Source of the DNA: Neobacillus sp. PS3-40
GTDB taxonomy: Bacteria > Bacillota > Bacilli > Bacillales > Cytobacillaceae
Direction: 5' to 3'
Assembly (NCBI RefSeq): GCF_030915485.1
Contig: NZ_CP133266.1
Location: forward strand, 1,364,001-1,428,000
DNA length: 64,000 nt
The stretch's first letter is position 1. Each line of letters starts with the position of its first letter. The position numbers were made by a program, and so were the translations under genes. Below, piece after piece: positions 1 to 8,370 of the stretch. The notes beneath the pieces were generated by a model. The model was not told the origin of the DNA, did not search any database, and was given only the letters and a program-made list of their open reading frames with translations.

Positions 1-156
1 TAAATTTTTTAATAGTTCTTTTGTATACATTATTTTTTTACAGGAAGGGCATTTTGTCATAATTCCTTCTGGAACATCTTGTTTTACCGACTCTGAAGGA
101 ATCGTTGCATACTTTTTCTTTTTTATATTATTTTTTATAAAAAGCTCTTTAAGCAA
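1..156 (-). CDS. accD: AccD, acetyl-CoA carboxylase carboxyltransferase beta subunit (5' end only)
   Basis: The first 52 codons of a minus-strand gene that runs off the left edge. The N-terminus is Lys-rich and is followed by the first CPSC half of the AccD zinc ribbon ([13 protein letters not shown]). The start is TTG at 156-154, preceded by a strong AAGGGAGGT ribosome binding site; no ATG fits better. AccD with AccA transfers the carboxyl group from biotin to acetyl-CoA, giving malonyl-CoA for fatty-acid synthesis in the cytoplasm. A GntR operator-like palindrome lies about 120 bases upstream of the start, so the neighbouring regulator may control it. The identification is by family knowledge of the short visible part and by synteny with ytsJ and dnaE. 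Confidence 0.88.
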   Translation of the reverse strand, partial: MLKELFIKNNIKKKKYATIPSESVKQDVPEGIMTKCPSCKKIMYTKELLKNL

Positions 157-274
157 GGTGAAACCTCCCTTGAATGTCAACTTAAGGTGAAGCTAGCAAT
201 TTTTCTATGTATTTATACTCTGAAGTCTTCCTTTTTAACTACCATTTCATTCATATAACAAAGATGATCAAGTG

Positions 275-287
275 GTGGTCAGACCAC
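275..287. promoter_or_regulatory. GntR/FadR-type operator upstream of accD
   Basis: GTGGTCAGACCAC is a perfect palindrome around a central A. It matches the TGGTC-n-GACCA form typical of FadR-subfamily GntR operators. It lies between the GntR gene and accD. The same core occurs upstream of ytsJ at 2308-2318. Confidence 0.7.
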
Positions 288-357
288 TTGATTATTTAAA
301 ATTCCCATTACAATGTAGGCTTAAATTGCTTATCTTATTCAAATAAAGTGAAAACCA

Positions 358-1002
358 TCAAAAATTATCAGTAACTATTATTGGAGAATCCGACATTTTT
401 CTAAGTTTCCGATAGGCAGAAAGAGTTTCTTCCTCATTATTTGCTTCCATTGCATTTAGAAGATTGTAAAAATCTATTTTGGTAAATTTCTTTTTTTCAT
501 ATGAGATTGATTGATAATAATCCTTTAAGATTAACCAAATTTTAAGTAATAAGTGGTTTTCTGTCTTCTTAATAATTAAGTAAAAAAAATCATCATCATT
601 AAGCTTGCCATCTTCTAGCTCCAACTTTAAATCCTGAAAATCAACTTCTTGGTTTCTTAGCAGAAGCCGCAGACAATCCATTTCAATAAAATATTTTGTA
701 TCACTAACATCTTGCTTTGCCTTTTCATCCTGTAAAACAAATGTGCTTACAAGTTTAACAAGGTGATTCTCCCGAAAATCTCTGATATACGTTCCTTCAC
801 CTTGCTTTGTCTCGATCAAACCAAGTAATTCAAGAGCTCTTAATGCCTCGCGAACGGAAGAGCGCCCAACATTCAGGCGCTCAGATAACTTTCGCTCTGA
901 AGGGATTTTATCACCGGATTTTAGACCATCTTCTGTTATCATGTCTCTTAACTGCTTCACAATCTCTATATAAACCTTTGAACTTTGAGTGGCATTTGTC
1001 AC
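358..1002 (-). CDS. FadR-subfamily GntR transcriptional regulator
   Basis: A 214-aa protein. Residues about 8-75 form a GntR winged helix-turn-helix (SGDKIPSERKLSERL, then VGRSSVREALRALE, then the wing GLIETKQGEGTYI). The C-terminal 135 residues are predicted helical, as in the ligand-binding half of the FadR subfamily, but the FCD metal ligands are not obvious to me. The start is GTG at 1002, seven bases after the ytsJ stop codon and without a clear ribosome binding site, so it is probably translationally coupled to ytsJ. Its setting between malic enzyme and accD, with a TGGTC-n-GACCA box in front of each, suggests it controls malonyl-CoA and NADPH supply. The effector is unknown; an acyl-CoA, malonyl-CoA or an organic acid are guesses. 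Confidence 0.85.
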   Translation of the reverse strand: MTNATQSSKVYIEIVKQLRDMITEDGLKSGDKIPSERKLSERLNVGRSSVREALRALELLGLIETKQGEGTYIRDFRENHLVKLVSTFVLQDEKAKQDVSDTKYFIEMDCLRLLLRNQEVDFQDLKLELEDGKLNDDDFFYLIIKKTENHLLLKIWLILKDYYQSISYEKKKFTKIDFYNLLNAMEANNEEETLSAYRKLRKMSDSPIIVTDNF

Positions 1003-1009
1003 TTATTTA

Positions 1010-2248
1010 TCATTCGCTTTTATCAATTGTGGCAAGTCTTTTCGTTTTTTCCTTTATTTCTTCAGGGTCGACTTTTAGACGAGCAACGCCTGTTTCCATG
1101 GCCGCTTTTGCAACTGCTGCAGCAACTGCTGGAGCAACTCTAGGATCAAAAGGACCTGGAATAACATAGTCTGCATGCAGTTCATCTTCACGAATCAAGC
1201 CGGCAATTGCCTCAACTGCAGCAACTTTCATTGCTTCGTTAATATTCGTTGCACGCACATCAAGTGCACCCCTAAAAATTCCAGGAAATGCGAGAACATT
1301 GTTGACTTGATTAGGGAAATCTGAGCGTCCTGTACCAACCACTCTCGCTCCAGCTTCTTTTGCCAGCTCAGGCATAATTTCTGGATCTGGATTAGCCATA
1401 GCAAAAATAATGGAATCTTCATTCATAGAGGAAACCATTTCTTTTGTTAAAGCACCTGCAGCCGAAACACCAATAAATACATCTGCGCCTTTAATGACAT
1501 CTTTCAGGCTGCCATGAATTTTATTGATATTGGTAAATTTCGCCACTTTATCTTTAACCGCATTCATGCCCTGTGGTCGACCTTCATAGATGGCGCCTTT
1601 GGTATCACACATAATGATATCTCTTACACCATAGCTATATAACAGTTTAATAATAGCGATTCCAGCTGCACCTGCTCCGTTGGCTACAATTTTGATTTCA
1701 TTCATTTTCTTACCAACAAGTTTAAGTGCATTTACAAGTCCAGCAGTTGTAACTATAGCTGTTCCATGTTGATCATCATGGAAGACAGGAATATTTGCCT
1801 CTTTTTTTAATCTTTCTTCTATGATAAAGCAATTTGGGGCTGCGATATCTTCTAAATTAACTCCGCCAAAAGTTGGCTCAAGTAGCTTTACAGTTTCAAT
1901 TATTTTTTCAATGTCTGTTGTGTTTAAACAGATCGGGAAAGCATCTACCCCAGCAAAGGATTTAAATAAAACTGCTTTTCCTTCCATTACTGGAAGTGCA
2001 GCTTCCGGGCCAATATTTCCTAAACCAAGGACAGCAGTTCCGTCTGAAACAACGGCTACCATGTTCCCCTTCATTGTATAATCGTATACTTTGTCAGTGT
2101 TTTCATAAATATCTTTACACGGTTCAGCTACACCTGGGGAGTATGCAAGACTAAGATCCTTTGCATTTCGAACTTGAACTTTAGATTTCGATTCCAATTT
2201 ACCTTGATTAATTAAATGCAGGTGTAATGCCTCTTCACGCAAGGTCAT
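1010..2248 (-). CDS. ytsJ: NADP-dependent malic enzyme YtsJ
   Basis: Oxidatively decarboxylates malate to pyruvate with NAD(P)H formation; in B. subtilis YtsJ is the main NADPH-linked malic enzyme. The N-terminal malic domain carries SLAYSPGVAEPCKDI and EDIAAPNCF followed by FHDDQHGTAIV; the NAD-binding domain has the Rossmann motif ANGAGAAGIAI. I place the start at the ATG at 2248, preceded by TTAGGAGTGA, giving 412 aa, close to the 410 aa of the B. subtilis protein. The longer reading frame reaching to 2335 would run across the operator and promoter and is rejected. The gene is followed directly by the GntR regulator. No truncation or missing motif is seen. Confidence 0.95.
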   Translation of the reverse strand: MTLREEALHLHLINQGKLESKSKVQVRNAKDLSLAYSPGVAEPCKDIYENTDKVYDYTMKGNMVAVVSDGTAVLGLGNIGPEAALPVMEGKAVLFKSFAGVDAFPICLNTTDIEKIIETVKLLEPTFGGVNLEDIAAPNCFIIEERLKKEANIPVFHDDQHGTAIVTTAGLVNALKLVGKKMNEIKIVANGAGAAGIAIIKLLYSYGVRDIIMCDTKGAIYEGRPQGMNAVKDKVAKFTNINKIHGSLKDVIKGADVFIGVSAAGALTKEMVSSMNEDSIIFAMANPDPEIMPELAKEAGARVVGTGRSDFPNQVNNVLAFPGIFRGALDVRATNINEAMKVAAVEAIAGLIREDELHADYVIPGPFDPRVAPAVAAAVAKAAMETGVARLKVDPEEIKEKTKRLATIDKSE

Positions 2249-2306
2249 GATTCGATCACTCCTAAGGATTTTTTCAAGAAATTGCTTAAAATAGTTTGAT
2301 TTAAAT

Positions 2307-2319
2307 GTGGTCAGACCAT
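2307..2319. promoter_or_regulatory. GntR/FadR-type operator upstream of ytsJ
   Basis: TGGTCAGACCA at 2308-2318 is identical to the core of the accD box at 276-286. It lies about 60 bases before the ytsJ start and just downstream of a candidate -10 element, where bound repressor would block transcription. Confidence 0.72.
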
Positions 2320-2333
2320 ATATCTCCATTTTC

Positions 2334-2361
2334 AATATAACATATATTAAAGAGTTGTAAA
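2334..2361 (-). promoter_or_regulatory. Candidate sigma-A promoter of ytsJ
   Basis: Reading the minus strand: TTTACA (2361-2356), 16 bases, TATATT (2339-2334). The predicted start of transcription near 2327 puts the GntR box at about +8 to +20. Inferred from consensus only. Confidence 0.45.
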
Positions 2362-2363
2362 GA

Positions 2364-5300
2364 TTAATCTCTCAATTTCACATTCCCTATACCTAGTAAT
2401 TTTTTTAATTTTCTTAATAATTCTTCATTTATATTAATATTATGTTCCTTATCCAATCTGACTGTTTTACCTGTACTTTCATAATGCAAAACAACACCAG
2501 TTTCACCTTTATTACCCCTCAATATTTGTTCTAATTGCTGGAGGTAAGTTGGTTCTTGTTTTTCATTAACTATTTTAAGGTATAATAAAGATTTTTTCAC
2601 ATGATCTTCTTTAATCCATACTTCCATACTAGCTACCTTTTGAATGAGAAACTGAGGATTACCCTCTCTATTCTCTGTCTTTCCTTCAATTACAGCAAGT
2701 TTTCCTTGTTCTAGAAAATTCGAATATTTTTTATACACTTCAGGGAATACAACCGCCTCTAGCTCTCCACTTGAATCACTAACAGTTAGAAATGCCATTG
2801 AGTCGCCCTTTTTTGTGCGAATTTTTTTAACTATATTTATATAGACACAGGCAGTGCCCCTTTTACTATCAGAAGCTAGATCGAATAAAAGATTTACCCC
2901 TCTTTCCTCTAGTACTTGTTTGTAGATAGAAACAGGATGGTCTGTTAGGTACAGGCCTAATGCATCTTTTTCAAAAGAAAGTTTGTCTTCCATTCGAATT
3001 GGATCTACTTGAACATATTTCGGCTTCAGTAATAGTTCTTCTTCCATGAAAAGATCAATTTGATCGGAGGAATTTGGTTTAACCAATTGAGCATGCATAA
3101 GCGCAACATCCAAACTTGCTAAGAGCACTGAACGATCTTCCCCAAATTCATCGAAACTCCCCGAATGCACAAGGAATTCAAGGATTTTTCGATTGACCGT
3201 TTTTGGTGAAACACGAATACAAAAATCAAATAGATCATTAAACTTTTTCATTTTCCTCACTTGCAATATTTCTTTAAGCGCAGATGCACCTACTCCCCTT
3301 ATTGCAGCAAGACTATAACGAATAGACTCATTTTTTACAAAGAAAAAGAAATTACTATCATTAATAGATGGAGGAAGAATTCGGATACCCATTTGTTTTG
3401 ATTCTCTAACATACTGCGCTATCTTCAAATCATTTCCAATCACTGATGTTAAGAGACCAGCCATAAAATAATTTTGATAATGTGCTTTCAAGTATGCCAG
3501 TTGATAGCTAATCATACTGTATGCTACTGCATGGCTTCGGTTAAATCCATAATTAGCAAACTTTACAATTAGATCATAAAGTTCGTTTGCAAATGGTTCT
3601 TCATACCCTTGTTTTAATGCACCCTGGACGAAATGATTTCTTTCCATATCTAAAACATCTTTTTTCTTTTTCCCAACCGCTCTCCGTAAAAGATCTGCCT
3701 CCCCAAGTGAAAATCCTGCAATTTTGGAAGCAATTTGCATGATCTGCTCCTGATAAACAATCACACCATACGTATTTTCTAAAATAGGTTTAAGATCTTT
3801 ATGCGGATAATCAATAGGCTTTCGATGGTGCTTTCGGTCTATATAAAGTGGTATATTTTCCATTGGCCCTGGTCGGTAAAGAGCATTGACAGCAACAATA
3901 TCTTCAAATCTTGAAGGCATAAGCTTAATTAGAACTTTTCTCATTCCATCTGATTCAAGCTGAAAAATGCCGGTCGTTTCACCCTTAGATAGCAATTCAA
4001 AGGTTTTCTTATCATCCAATGGAAGGGACTTAATATCAATCTTTTTACCTAATTGATGGTTAATTGATTTTAAGATATTTTCAATGAGTGAAAGATTTCG
4101 TAACCCAAGGAAATCCATTTTCAATAGGCCCATTTCCTCAAGATGTTCCATAGAATATTGGGTCAAATAGACATGGTTATGGCCTTCTTGGATCGGAACA
4201 AGTTCAGTAAGTGGTTTCTCACTAATTACCACTCCAGCCGCATGTGTGGAAGTATGTTTTGGAAGTCCTTCTAGCTTTTGGGCGGTTTCAAAGAGGCTCT
4301 GATTTGAAGGGGTCGCATTAACAAATTCCCTAAGTTTTTTTGATTCTTGTAAGGCAGTACTTAAGTTAATGCCTAGTCGCGCTGGAACAAGCCTTGATAA
4401 TTGATCCAATTCCTTCGAGTTTAAACCAAATACCTTTCCTACATCCCTTAAAGCAGCTTTTGCAGCCAAAGTTCCAAACGTTATAATCTGTGCGACATGA
4501 AGTTCACCGTATTTCTTAGCTACATACTCTATTACATCCTCACGCCTTTGATCTGGAAAATCAATATCAATATCAGGCATCGATATTCTTTCAGGATTCA
4601 AAAAACGTTCAAATAACAATTGATGTTCAATGGGGTCAACATCTGTAATAAATAAGACGTATGCAACTAGAGATCCCGCTGCTGATCCGCGGCCGGGACC
4701 AGTTAAAATTCCATGTTCACGAGAATATTTCATAAAATCCCACACAATTAAAAAGTAATCACTAAATTTCATTCGTTTAATCACGGTTAATTCATAGTCA
4801 AGACGTTCAAAATATTCCTTCTTGGGAGAATGAAACCTCTTCAAAATCCCTTCATTACACAATTCTTCAAGGTATTCATCTGCCAACTGACCATTTTCGG
4901 TAGGAAATTTAGGCAAATAGGATTTATTGAGCTCTATATTAACATTACATCTTTTGACTATTTTAAGGGTATTCTCTAAAGCCTCAGGATACTCTGATAA
5001 ACATTCAACCATTTCATTAGCAGATTTCAAATAAAATTGATTACTTCCAAGCACTTCTCGATGATCTTCCTGTAATTTATCACCATTTTTTATAGCCAGT
5101 AAACATTCATGGGCAAACATATCCTCTTTTTCTAAATAATGAACTTGGTTGGTGGCGACAATCGGTATATCCATCTCTTTTCCGATTAAATAAAACTTTT
5201 TTCTAATTTCACTTTCCTGTTCCATTTGATGATTTTGAACTGAAAGAAAAAAGTTTCCTCTTCCAAACAAATGATCAAATTTTCCAATTAAATTCTTTGC

Positions 5301-5732
5301 CTCGGTTTCCTTTCCCTTTATAAGATATTGTTCAATTTCACCTTCTATACCAGGCGTAATGGCAATAAGCCCTTTTATGTAGTGTTTTAGCCATTTCATT
5401 GGAATTCCATTTTTAGCTTTGGTTTGAACAACACTGGAAATTTTAAGTAAATTTTTAAAACCTACTTCATTCTCCGCTAGTAATACTAATGGAAATGAAG
5501 TTTCTTCTTCTGTTATTGCACTTTCCATATCGACTGTTAATCCGATAATTGGATTCATTTCATTTTTACGGCAAAGTTTATAAAATTCCACTGCCCCATA
5601 CATCACGTTTCTATCCGTTAGCGCAAGAGATGAAAATCCTTTTTTCTTCGCATTCATAACTAAGTTTTCAATAGAAGCTGTACTTGTCAGTAGAGTATAC
5701 GCACTATATGTTTGAAGGTGAATAAATGACAC
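2364..5732 (-). CDS. dnaE: DnaE, DNA polymerase III alpha subunit (Gram-positive DnaE type)
   Basis: A replicative C-family DNA polymerase of 1122 aa, near the usual 1115 aa. It begins with the PHP domain (FIHLQTYSAYTLLTSTASIE ... ALTDRNVMYGAVEFYK), followed by the polymerase core with GPGRGSAAGSLVAYVL and the catalytic PDIDIDFPDQRR aspartates, fingers with NALYRPGPMENIPLYI, then a helix-hairpin-helix segment (AIRGVGASALKEIL) and a C-terminal OB-fold near residues 970-1050. In Firmicutes DnaE extends RNA primers on the lagging strand before PolC takes over. It lies just upstream of ytsJ and divergently from ytrH, the order known in Bacillus. It is intact. Confidence 0.97.
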   Translation of the reverse strand: MSFIHLQTYSAYTLLTSTASIENLVMNAKKKGFSSLALTDRNVMYGAVEFYKLCRKNEMNPIIGLTVDMESAITEEETSFPLVLLAENEVGFKNLLKISSVVQTKAKNGIPMKWLKHYIKGLIAITPGIEGEIEQYLIKGKETEAKNLIGKFDHLFGRGNFFLSVQNHQMEQESEIRKKFYLIGKEMDIPIVATNQVHYLEKEDMFAHECLLAIKNGDKLQEDHREVLGSNQFYLKSANEMVECLSEYPEALENTLKIVKRCNVNIELNKSYLPKFPTENGQLADEYLEELCNEGILKRFHSPKKEYFERLDYELTVIKRMKFSDYFLIVWDFMKYSREHGILTGPGRGSAAGSLVAYVLFITDVDPIEHQLLFERFLNPERISMPDIDIDFPDQRREDVIEYVAKKYGELHVAQIITFGTLAAKAALRDVGKVFGLNSKELDQLSRLVPARLGINLSTALQESKKLREFVNATPSNQSLFETAQKLEGLPKHTSTHAAGVVISEKPLTELVPIQEGHNHVYLTQYSMEHLEEMGLLKMDFLGLRNLSLIENILKSINHQLGKKIDIKSLPLDDKKTFELLSKGETTGIFQLESDGMRKVLIKLMPSRFEDIVAVNALYRPGPMENIPLYIDRKHHRKPIDYPHKDLKPILENTYGVIVYQEQIMQIASKIAGFSLGEADLLRRAVGKKKKDVLDMERNHFVQGALKQGYEEPFANELYDLIVKFANYGFNRSHAVAYSMISYQLAYLKAHYQNYFMAGLLTSVIGNDLKIAQYVRESKQMGIRILPPSINDSNFFFFVKNESIRYSLAAIRGVGASALKEILQVRKMKKFNDLFDFCIRVSPKTVNRKILEFLVHSGSFDEFGEDRSVLLASLDVALMHAQLVKPNSSDQIDLFMEEELLLKPKYVQVDPIRMEDKLSFEKDALGLYLTDHPVSIYKQVLEERGVNLLFDLASDSKRGTACVYINIVKKIRTKKGDSMAFLTVSDSSGELEAVVFPEVYKKYSNFLEQGKLAVIEGKTENREGNPQFLIQKVASMEVWIKEDHVKKSLLYLKIVNEKQEPTYLQQLEQILRGNKGETGVVLHYESTGKTVRLDKEHNININEELLRKLKKLLGIGNVKLRD

Positions 5733-5887
5733 GTAATCACACCCTTTTAAAATCTTTATTATCTTTTAATTATAGTCCTTCATCAAAAAAAAAGAAAATA
5801 TGTTCTCATTTTCAACTAAATAGCTATGTTAAAAAACTCTGTTGATTTTATCAATATAATTCGCCAAAGCTAACCAATTATCAGAAA

Positions 5888-5915
5888 CATATTCTTGATA
5901 CTTCGTCCATATGAT
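5888..5915 (+). promoter_or_regulatory. Candidate sigma-E promoter of ytrHI
   Basis: CATATT (5888-5893), 14 bases, CATATGAT (5908-5915). This fits the sigma-E pattern of an ATATT-like -35 and CATA-type -10 and lies 42 bases before the ytrH start. B. subtilis ytrHI is known to belong to the mother-cell sigma-E regulon. Assigned by eye. Confidence 0.5.
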
Positions 5916-5956
5916 GATAGAAAGATCATTGATATAAGGTTAGGTGGTTTTAGAAA

Positions 5957-6295
5957 ATGAAAGAAATAGGCTTCTTTCCTTCTTTTATTGAAAGTTATTT
6001 TATAGCTTTAGGAGTATTGCTTGGAGGTTCGCTTATTGGTGGTCTCTCAGCTTTCTTGACTGGGCAACCATTATTAACAACAATTTACCGCTTGTCCACA
6101 TTGCTAAGGATATGGGCAATCGTAGCGGCAATCGGAGGAACATTTGATACTGTGTACAGCTTCGAAAGAGGGATTTTCGATGCGGCTACGAAGGATATAT
6201 TCAAGCAACTTTTACTGATCACGGCTGCATTGGGAGGTGCCCAAACAGGAGCACTACTCATAAAATGGTTAACCCAGGAGTATGTCTCATCATGA
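5957..6295 (+). CDS. ytrH: YtrH, sporulation membrane protein
   Basis: A 112-aa hydrophobic protein with about three membrane segments (residues about 14-35, 48-65, 84-103) rich in glycine (LGVLLGGSLIGGLSAFL, AIVAAIGGTFDTVYS, LLITAALGGAQTGALLI). It matches the YtrH family in length and sequence. In B. subtilis ytrH and ytrI are mother-cell genes needed for efficient sporulation and spore resistance; the molecular role is not known. The start ATG at 5957 follows an AGGTGG site. The last four bases overlap the ytrI start (ATGA), so the two are translationally coupled. Confidence 0.93.
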   Translation: MKEIGFFPSFIESYFIALGVLLGGSLIGGLSAFLTGQPLLTTIYRLSTLLRIWAIVAAIGGTFDTVYSFERGIFDAATKDIFKQLLLITAALGGAQTGALLIKWLTQEYVSS

Positions 6296-6795
6296 GAATT
6301 CCCCCGTTATACAGACGCCCTTCTTGGCAGCGGTTTTTAGCTGGAGCTGCCATTGGAGGTGCTATTAGCTGGTGCATATTTATTTATATCTATGGATTTT
6401 GGCAAGAAAAGTATACGAAGCTCATTCATGCGCAGCGTGAGGAAATTGCTGAATTAAATAATGATATTAAAATTTGGCAGGATGAATATAAGGCTGCAAA
6501 TAAGCGAAATATTGAACAAATCACTGTTCAAAAAATCAATGTAAGAATTACAAACTGGGAAAAATATTCTCTAGATTCTTATAGTGCTTTTGAGGTAGAA
6601 GATTCGGTAAAAGAAGATATTGGTATGATGGTGGCAAAAGACTTAGAAACTGTCTATAAAAGTAAAGATTTAATCAAAAAAATTATTGAAAATAAAACAG
6701 TAAAGATTAATGGTAAAGAATATAAACTTGAAGTAAAGGAAATGGTTATTTATACAACCCTTTCCATTCAACTAGAAATCCATTTTAGTAATTAA
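6292..6795 (+). CDS. ytrI: YtrI, sporulation membrane protein
   Basis: A 167-aa protein, the length of B. subtilis YtrI. It opens with MRIPPLYRRPSWQRF, a single membrane helix (residues about 15-38), a coiled coil (about 39-75, EEIAELNNDIKIWQDEYK) and a C-terminal soluble domain with alternating strands. I start it at the ATG at 6292 inside the ytrH stop codon rather than nine codons upstream, because family members begin MR-PP. It acts with YtrH in the mother cell during sporulation. Confidence 0.9.
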   Translation: MRIPPLYRRPSWQRFLAGAAIGGAISWCIFIYIYGFWQEKYTKLIHAQREEIAELNNDIKIWQDEYKAANKRNIEQITVQKINVRITNWEKYSLDSYSAFEVEDSVKEDIGMMVAKDLETVYKSKDLIKKIIENKTVKINGKEYKLEVKEMVIYTTLSIQLEIHFSN

Positions 6796-6798
6796 AAA

Positions 6799-6826
6799 TC
6801 GGTCCTCGAGGGAGTCTCAGGACCGA
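6799..6826 (+). terminator. Hairpin after ytrI
   Basis: TCGGTCCT and AGGACCGA form an 8-bp stem just after the ytrI stop codon, followed by a T-rich but interrupted tail. Probable intrinsic terminator. Confidence 0.6.
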
Positions 6827-6891
6827 AGTCTTATTAATTTTTCAAGTAACTATCACATTGATAGCACATTGGACCGTGGCATTTTTCTGAT

Positions 6892-7836
6892 TTATTCTTT
6901 TGCTTCACACGCTTTTTCTACCTCTGCAATGACCTCATCAACCTGATCCCATGAATAAATAGACGCCCCTGCTGCGAGTGGATGACCACCACCATTGTAC
7001 ATTTTAGCTACTTCATTAATTACAGGCCCTTTGGAGCGAAGACGAACGCGAATTTGATCCTTTTCTTCTATGAAAAAGACCCAAGCCTTGATTCCCTTAA
7101 CATCTCCTAATGTGCCTACTAGTAACGAAGCCTCGGAAGGCATAGCACCATATTCATCTAAAAGGCTCTTCGAAAGGACCATTGATGCAACACCACTTGG
7201 CCTGAACTCAAAATTTTGCAAAATATGGCCATTTAATTTTATGATATTAGCATCAAGTTCGTACATTTTGTCGTAAAGTTCTGTCCTTGAAAAATGGTAA
7301 TGAATCAATTCTCCAGCATAAGTAAATGTCTTTTCAGTTGTACTTGGAAAAAGGAATCTTCCCGTATCTCCGACTATTCCTGCGTATAATAACCGTGCGG
7401 CTTCATCGTTTATTTTAAGACCTTTATCACTTCCAAATAAATAAAATTCATAAATCATTTCACTTACTGAGCTTGCACTTGTATCGACCCAAACTAAATC
7501 ACCATATGGATCTTCATTTGGATGGTGATCAATTTTTATCAGCATATCCCCTATCATATACCTCTTGTCACAAATTCTTTCTGCATTAGCGGTATCACAG
7601 ACAATCACAAGTGCCCCTTCGTAGACCTCATCAGTAATTTGATCAAGACGGCGTAAATAATGGAGCGATGGGTCTTCTTTGCCAACTGCGTATACCCTTT
7701 TATCTGGGTAAGTAGCTTTTATTATTTCAACTAACCCACACTGCGAGCCATATGCATCAGGATCTGGGCGAACATGGCGATGGACAATGATTGTTTCATA
7801 CCTTTTAATTGCTGCTAGTATTTTTTCTTTCATCAA
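6892..7836 (-). CDS. nrnA: NrnA (YtqI), DHH-family oligoribonuclease / pAp phosphatase
   Basis: A 314-aa DHH-DHHA1 phosphoesterase. DHH-domain motifs visible: VHRHVRPDPDAYGSQ, VIVCDTANAERI, IDHHPNEDP and GIVGDTGRF; the DHHA1 domain ends with GGGHPLAAGAS. NrnA degrades short RNA oligonucleotides to mononucleotides and dephosphorylates 3'-phosphoadenosine 5'-phosphate. It starts at ATG 7836 after GAAGGAGC. It is convergent with ytrI and divergent from ytpI, as in B. subtilis. Confidence 0.95.
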   Translation of the reverse strand: MMKEKILAAIKRYETIIVHRHVRPDPDAYGSQCGLVEIIKATYPDKRVYAVGKEDPSLHYLRRLDQITDEVYEGALVIVCDTANAERICDKRYMIGDMLIKIDHHPNEDPYGDLVWVDTSASSVSEMIYEFYLFGSDKGLKINDEAARLLYAGIVGDTGRFLFPSTTEKTFTYAGELIHYHFSRTELYDKMYELDANIIKLNGHILQNFEFRPSGVASMVLSKSLLDEYGAMPSEASLLVGTLGDVKGIKAWVFFIEEKDQIRVRLRSKGPVINEVAKMYNGGGHPLAAGASIYSWDQVDEVIAEVEKACEAKE

Positions 7837-7954
7837 GAAGCTCCTTCGGAAAATGAATTTATTATTGACTATGTTTACTAAATATTCATTATGGCATTTC
7901 AGATCAATACAAGGTAAACTAAAAACAAGATTGTCGAAATATGGAGGATTTAAA

Positions 7955-8263
7955 ATGCCAGTACTTGTTATTTTAATTGTTATTTTACTTGCTTTCTATG
8001 TATTTTATAAAATAAAGTACGTACGAAGCAACCGTCCTGTCGAAAAAAAGTGGCTCTCTGCTAAATCAAGAATAGTTCTTGGTCTCCTTGTCTGTCTATT
8101 TGGAGTTAACCAGTTATTCTTGTTTCATACAATTGTTACTTATTTAATAGCTGCCATTTTTATTATCTTGGGTGGTCTGAGCGCTATATCTGGTTTTAAG
8201 ATATATAAACATTATCTCCCATTTGCTATCGAGGAAGCCGAAATCCTCAAAGGTAAAGAATAA
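7955..8263 (+). CDS. ytpI: YtpI, small membrane protein
   Basis: A 102-aa protein with three membrane segments (residues about 2-20, 42-60, 64-83) and a charged C-terminus. Length and position match B. subtilis YtpI, whose function is unknown. The start ATG at 7955 follows GGAGGA at 7943-7948; a longer reading frame beginning at 7787 overlaps the nrnA start region and is rejected. Confidence 0.85.
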   Translation: MPVLVILIVILLAFYVFYKIKYVRSNRPVEKKWLSAKSRIVLGLLVCLFGVNQLFLFHTIVTYLIAAIFIILGGLSAISGFKIYKHYLPFAIEEAEILKGKE

Positions 8264-8267
8264 AGTG

Positions 8268-8296
8268 AAGCCGCTTCTATTTATGAAGCGGCTTTT
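8268..8296 (+). terminator. Terminator of ytpI
   Basis: AAGCCGCTTC and GAAGCGGCTT form a perfect 10-bp stem with a 7-base loop, ending in TTTT, five bases after the ytpI stop codon. Confidence 0.85.
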
Positions 8297-8370
8297 ACAT
8301 ATCTTACTATCATCAATGGAATTGTCCACAATCACTTGAGGAACGAGCGAAGCCTCTGTTCACCATTTTC

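Noticed and set aside
2249-2335. N-terminal extension of malic enzyme
   Set aside because: It crosses the operator and promoter, and the ATG at 2248 has a good ribosome binding site and matches family N-termini.
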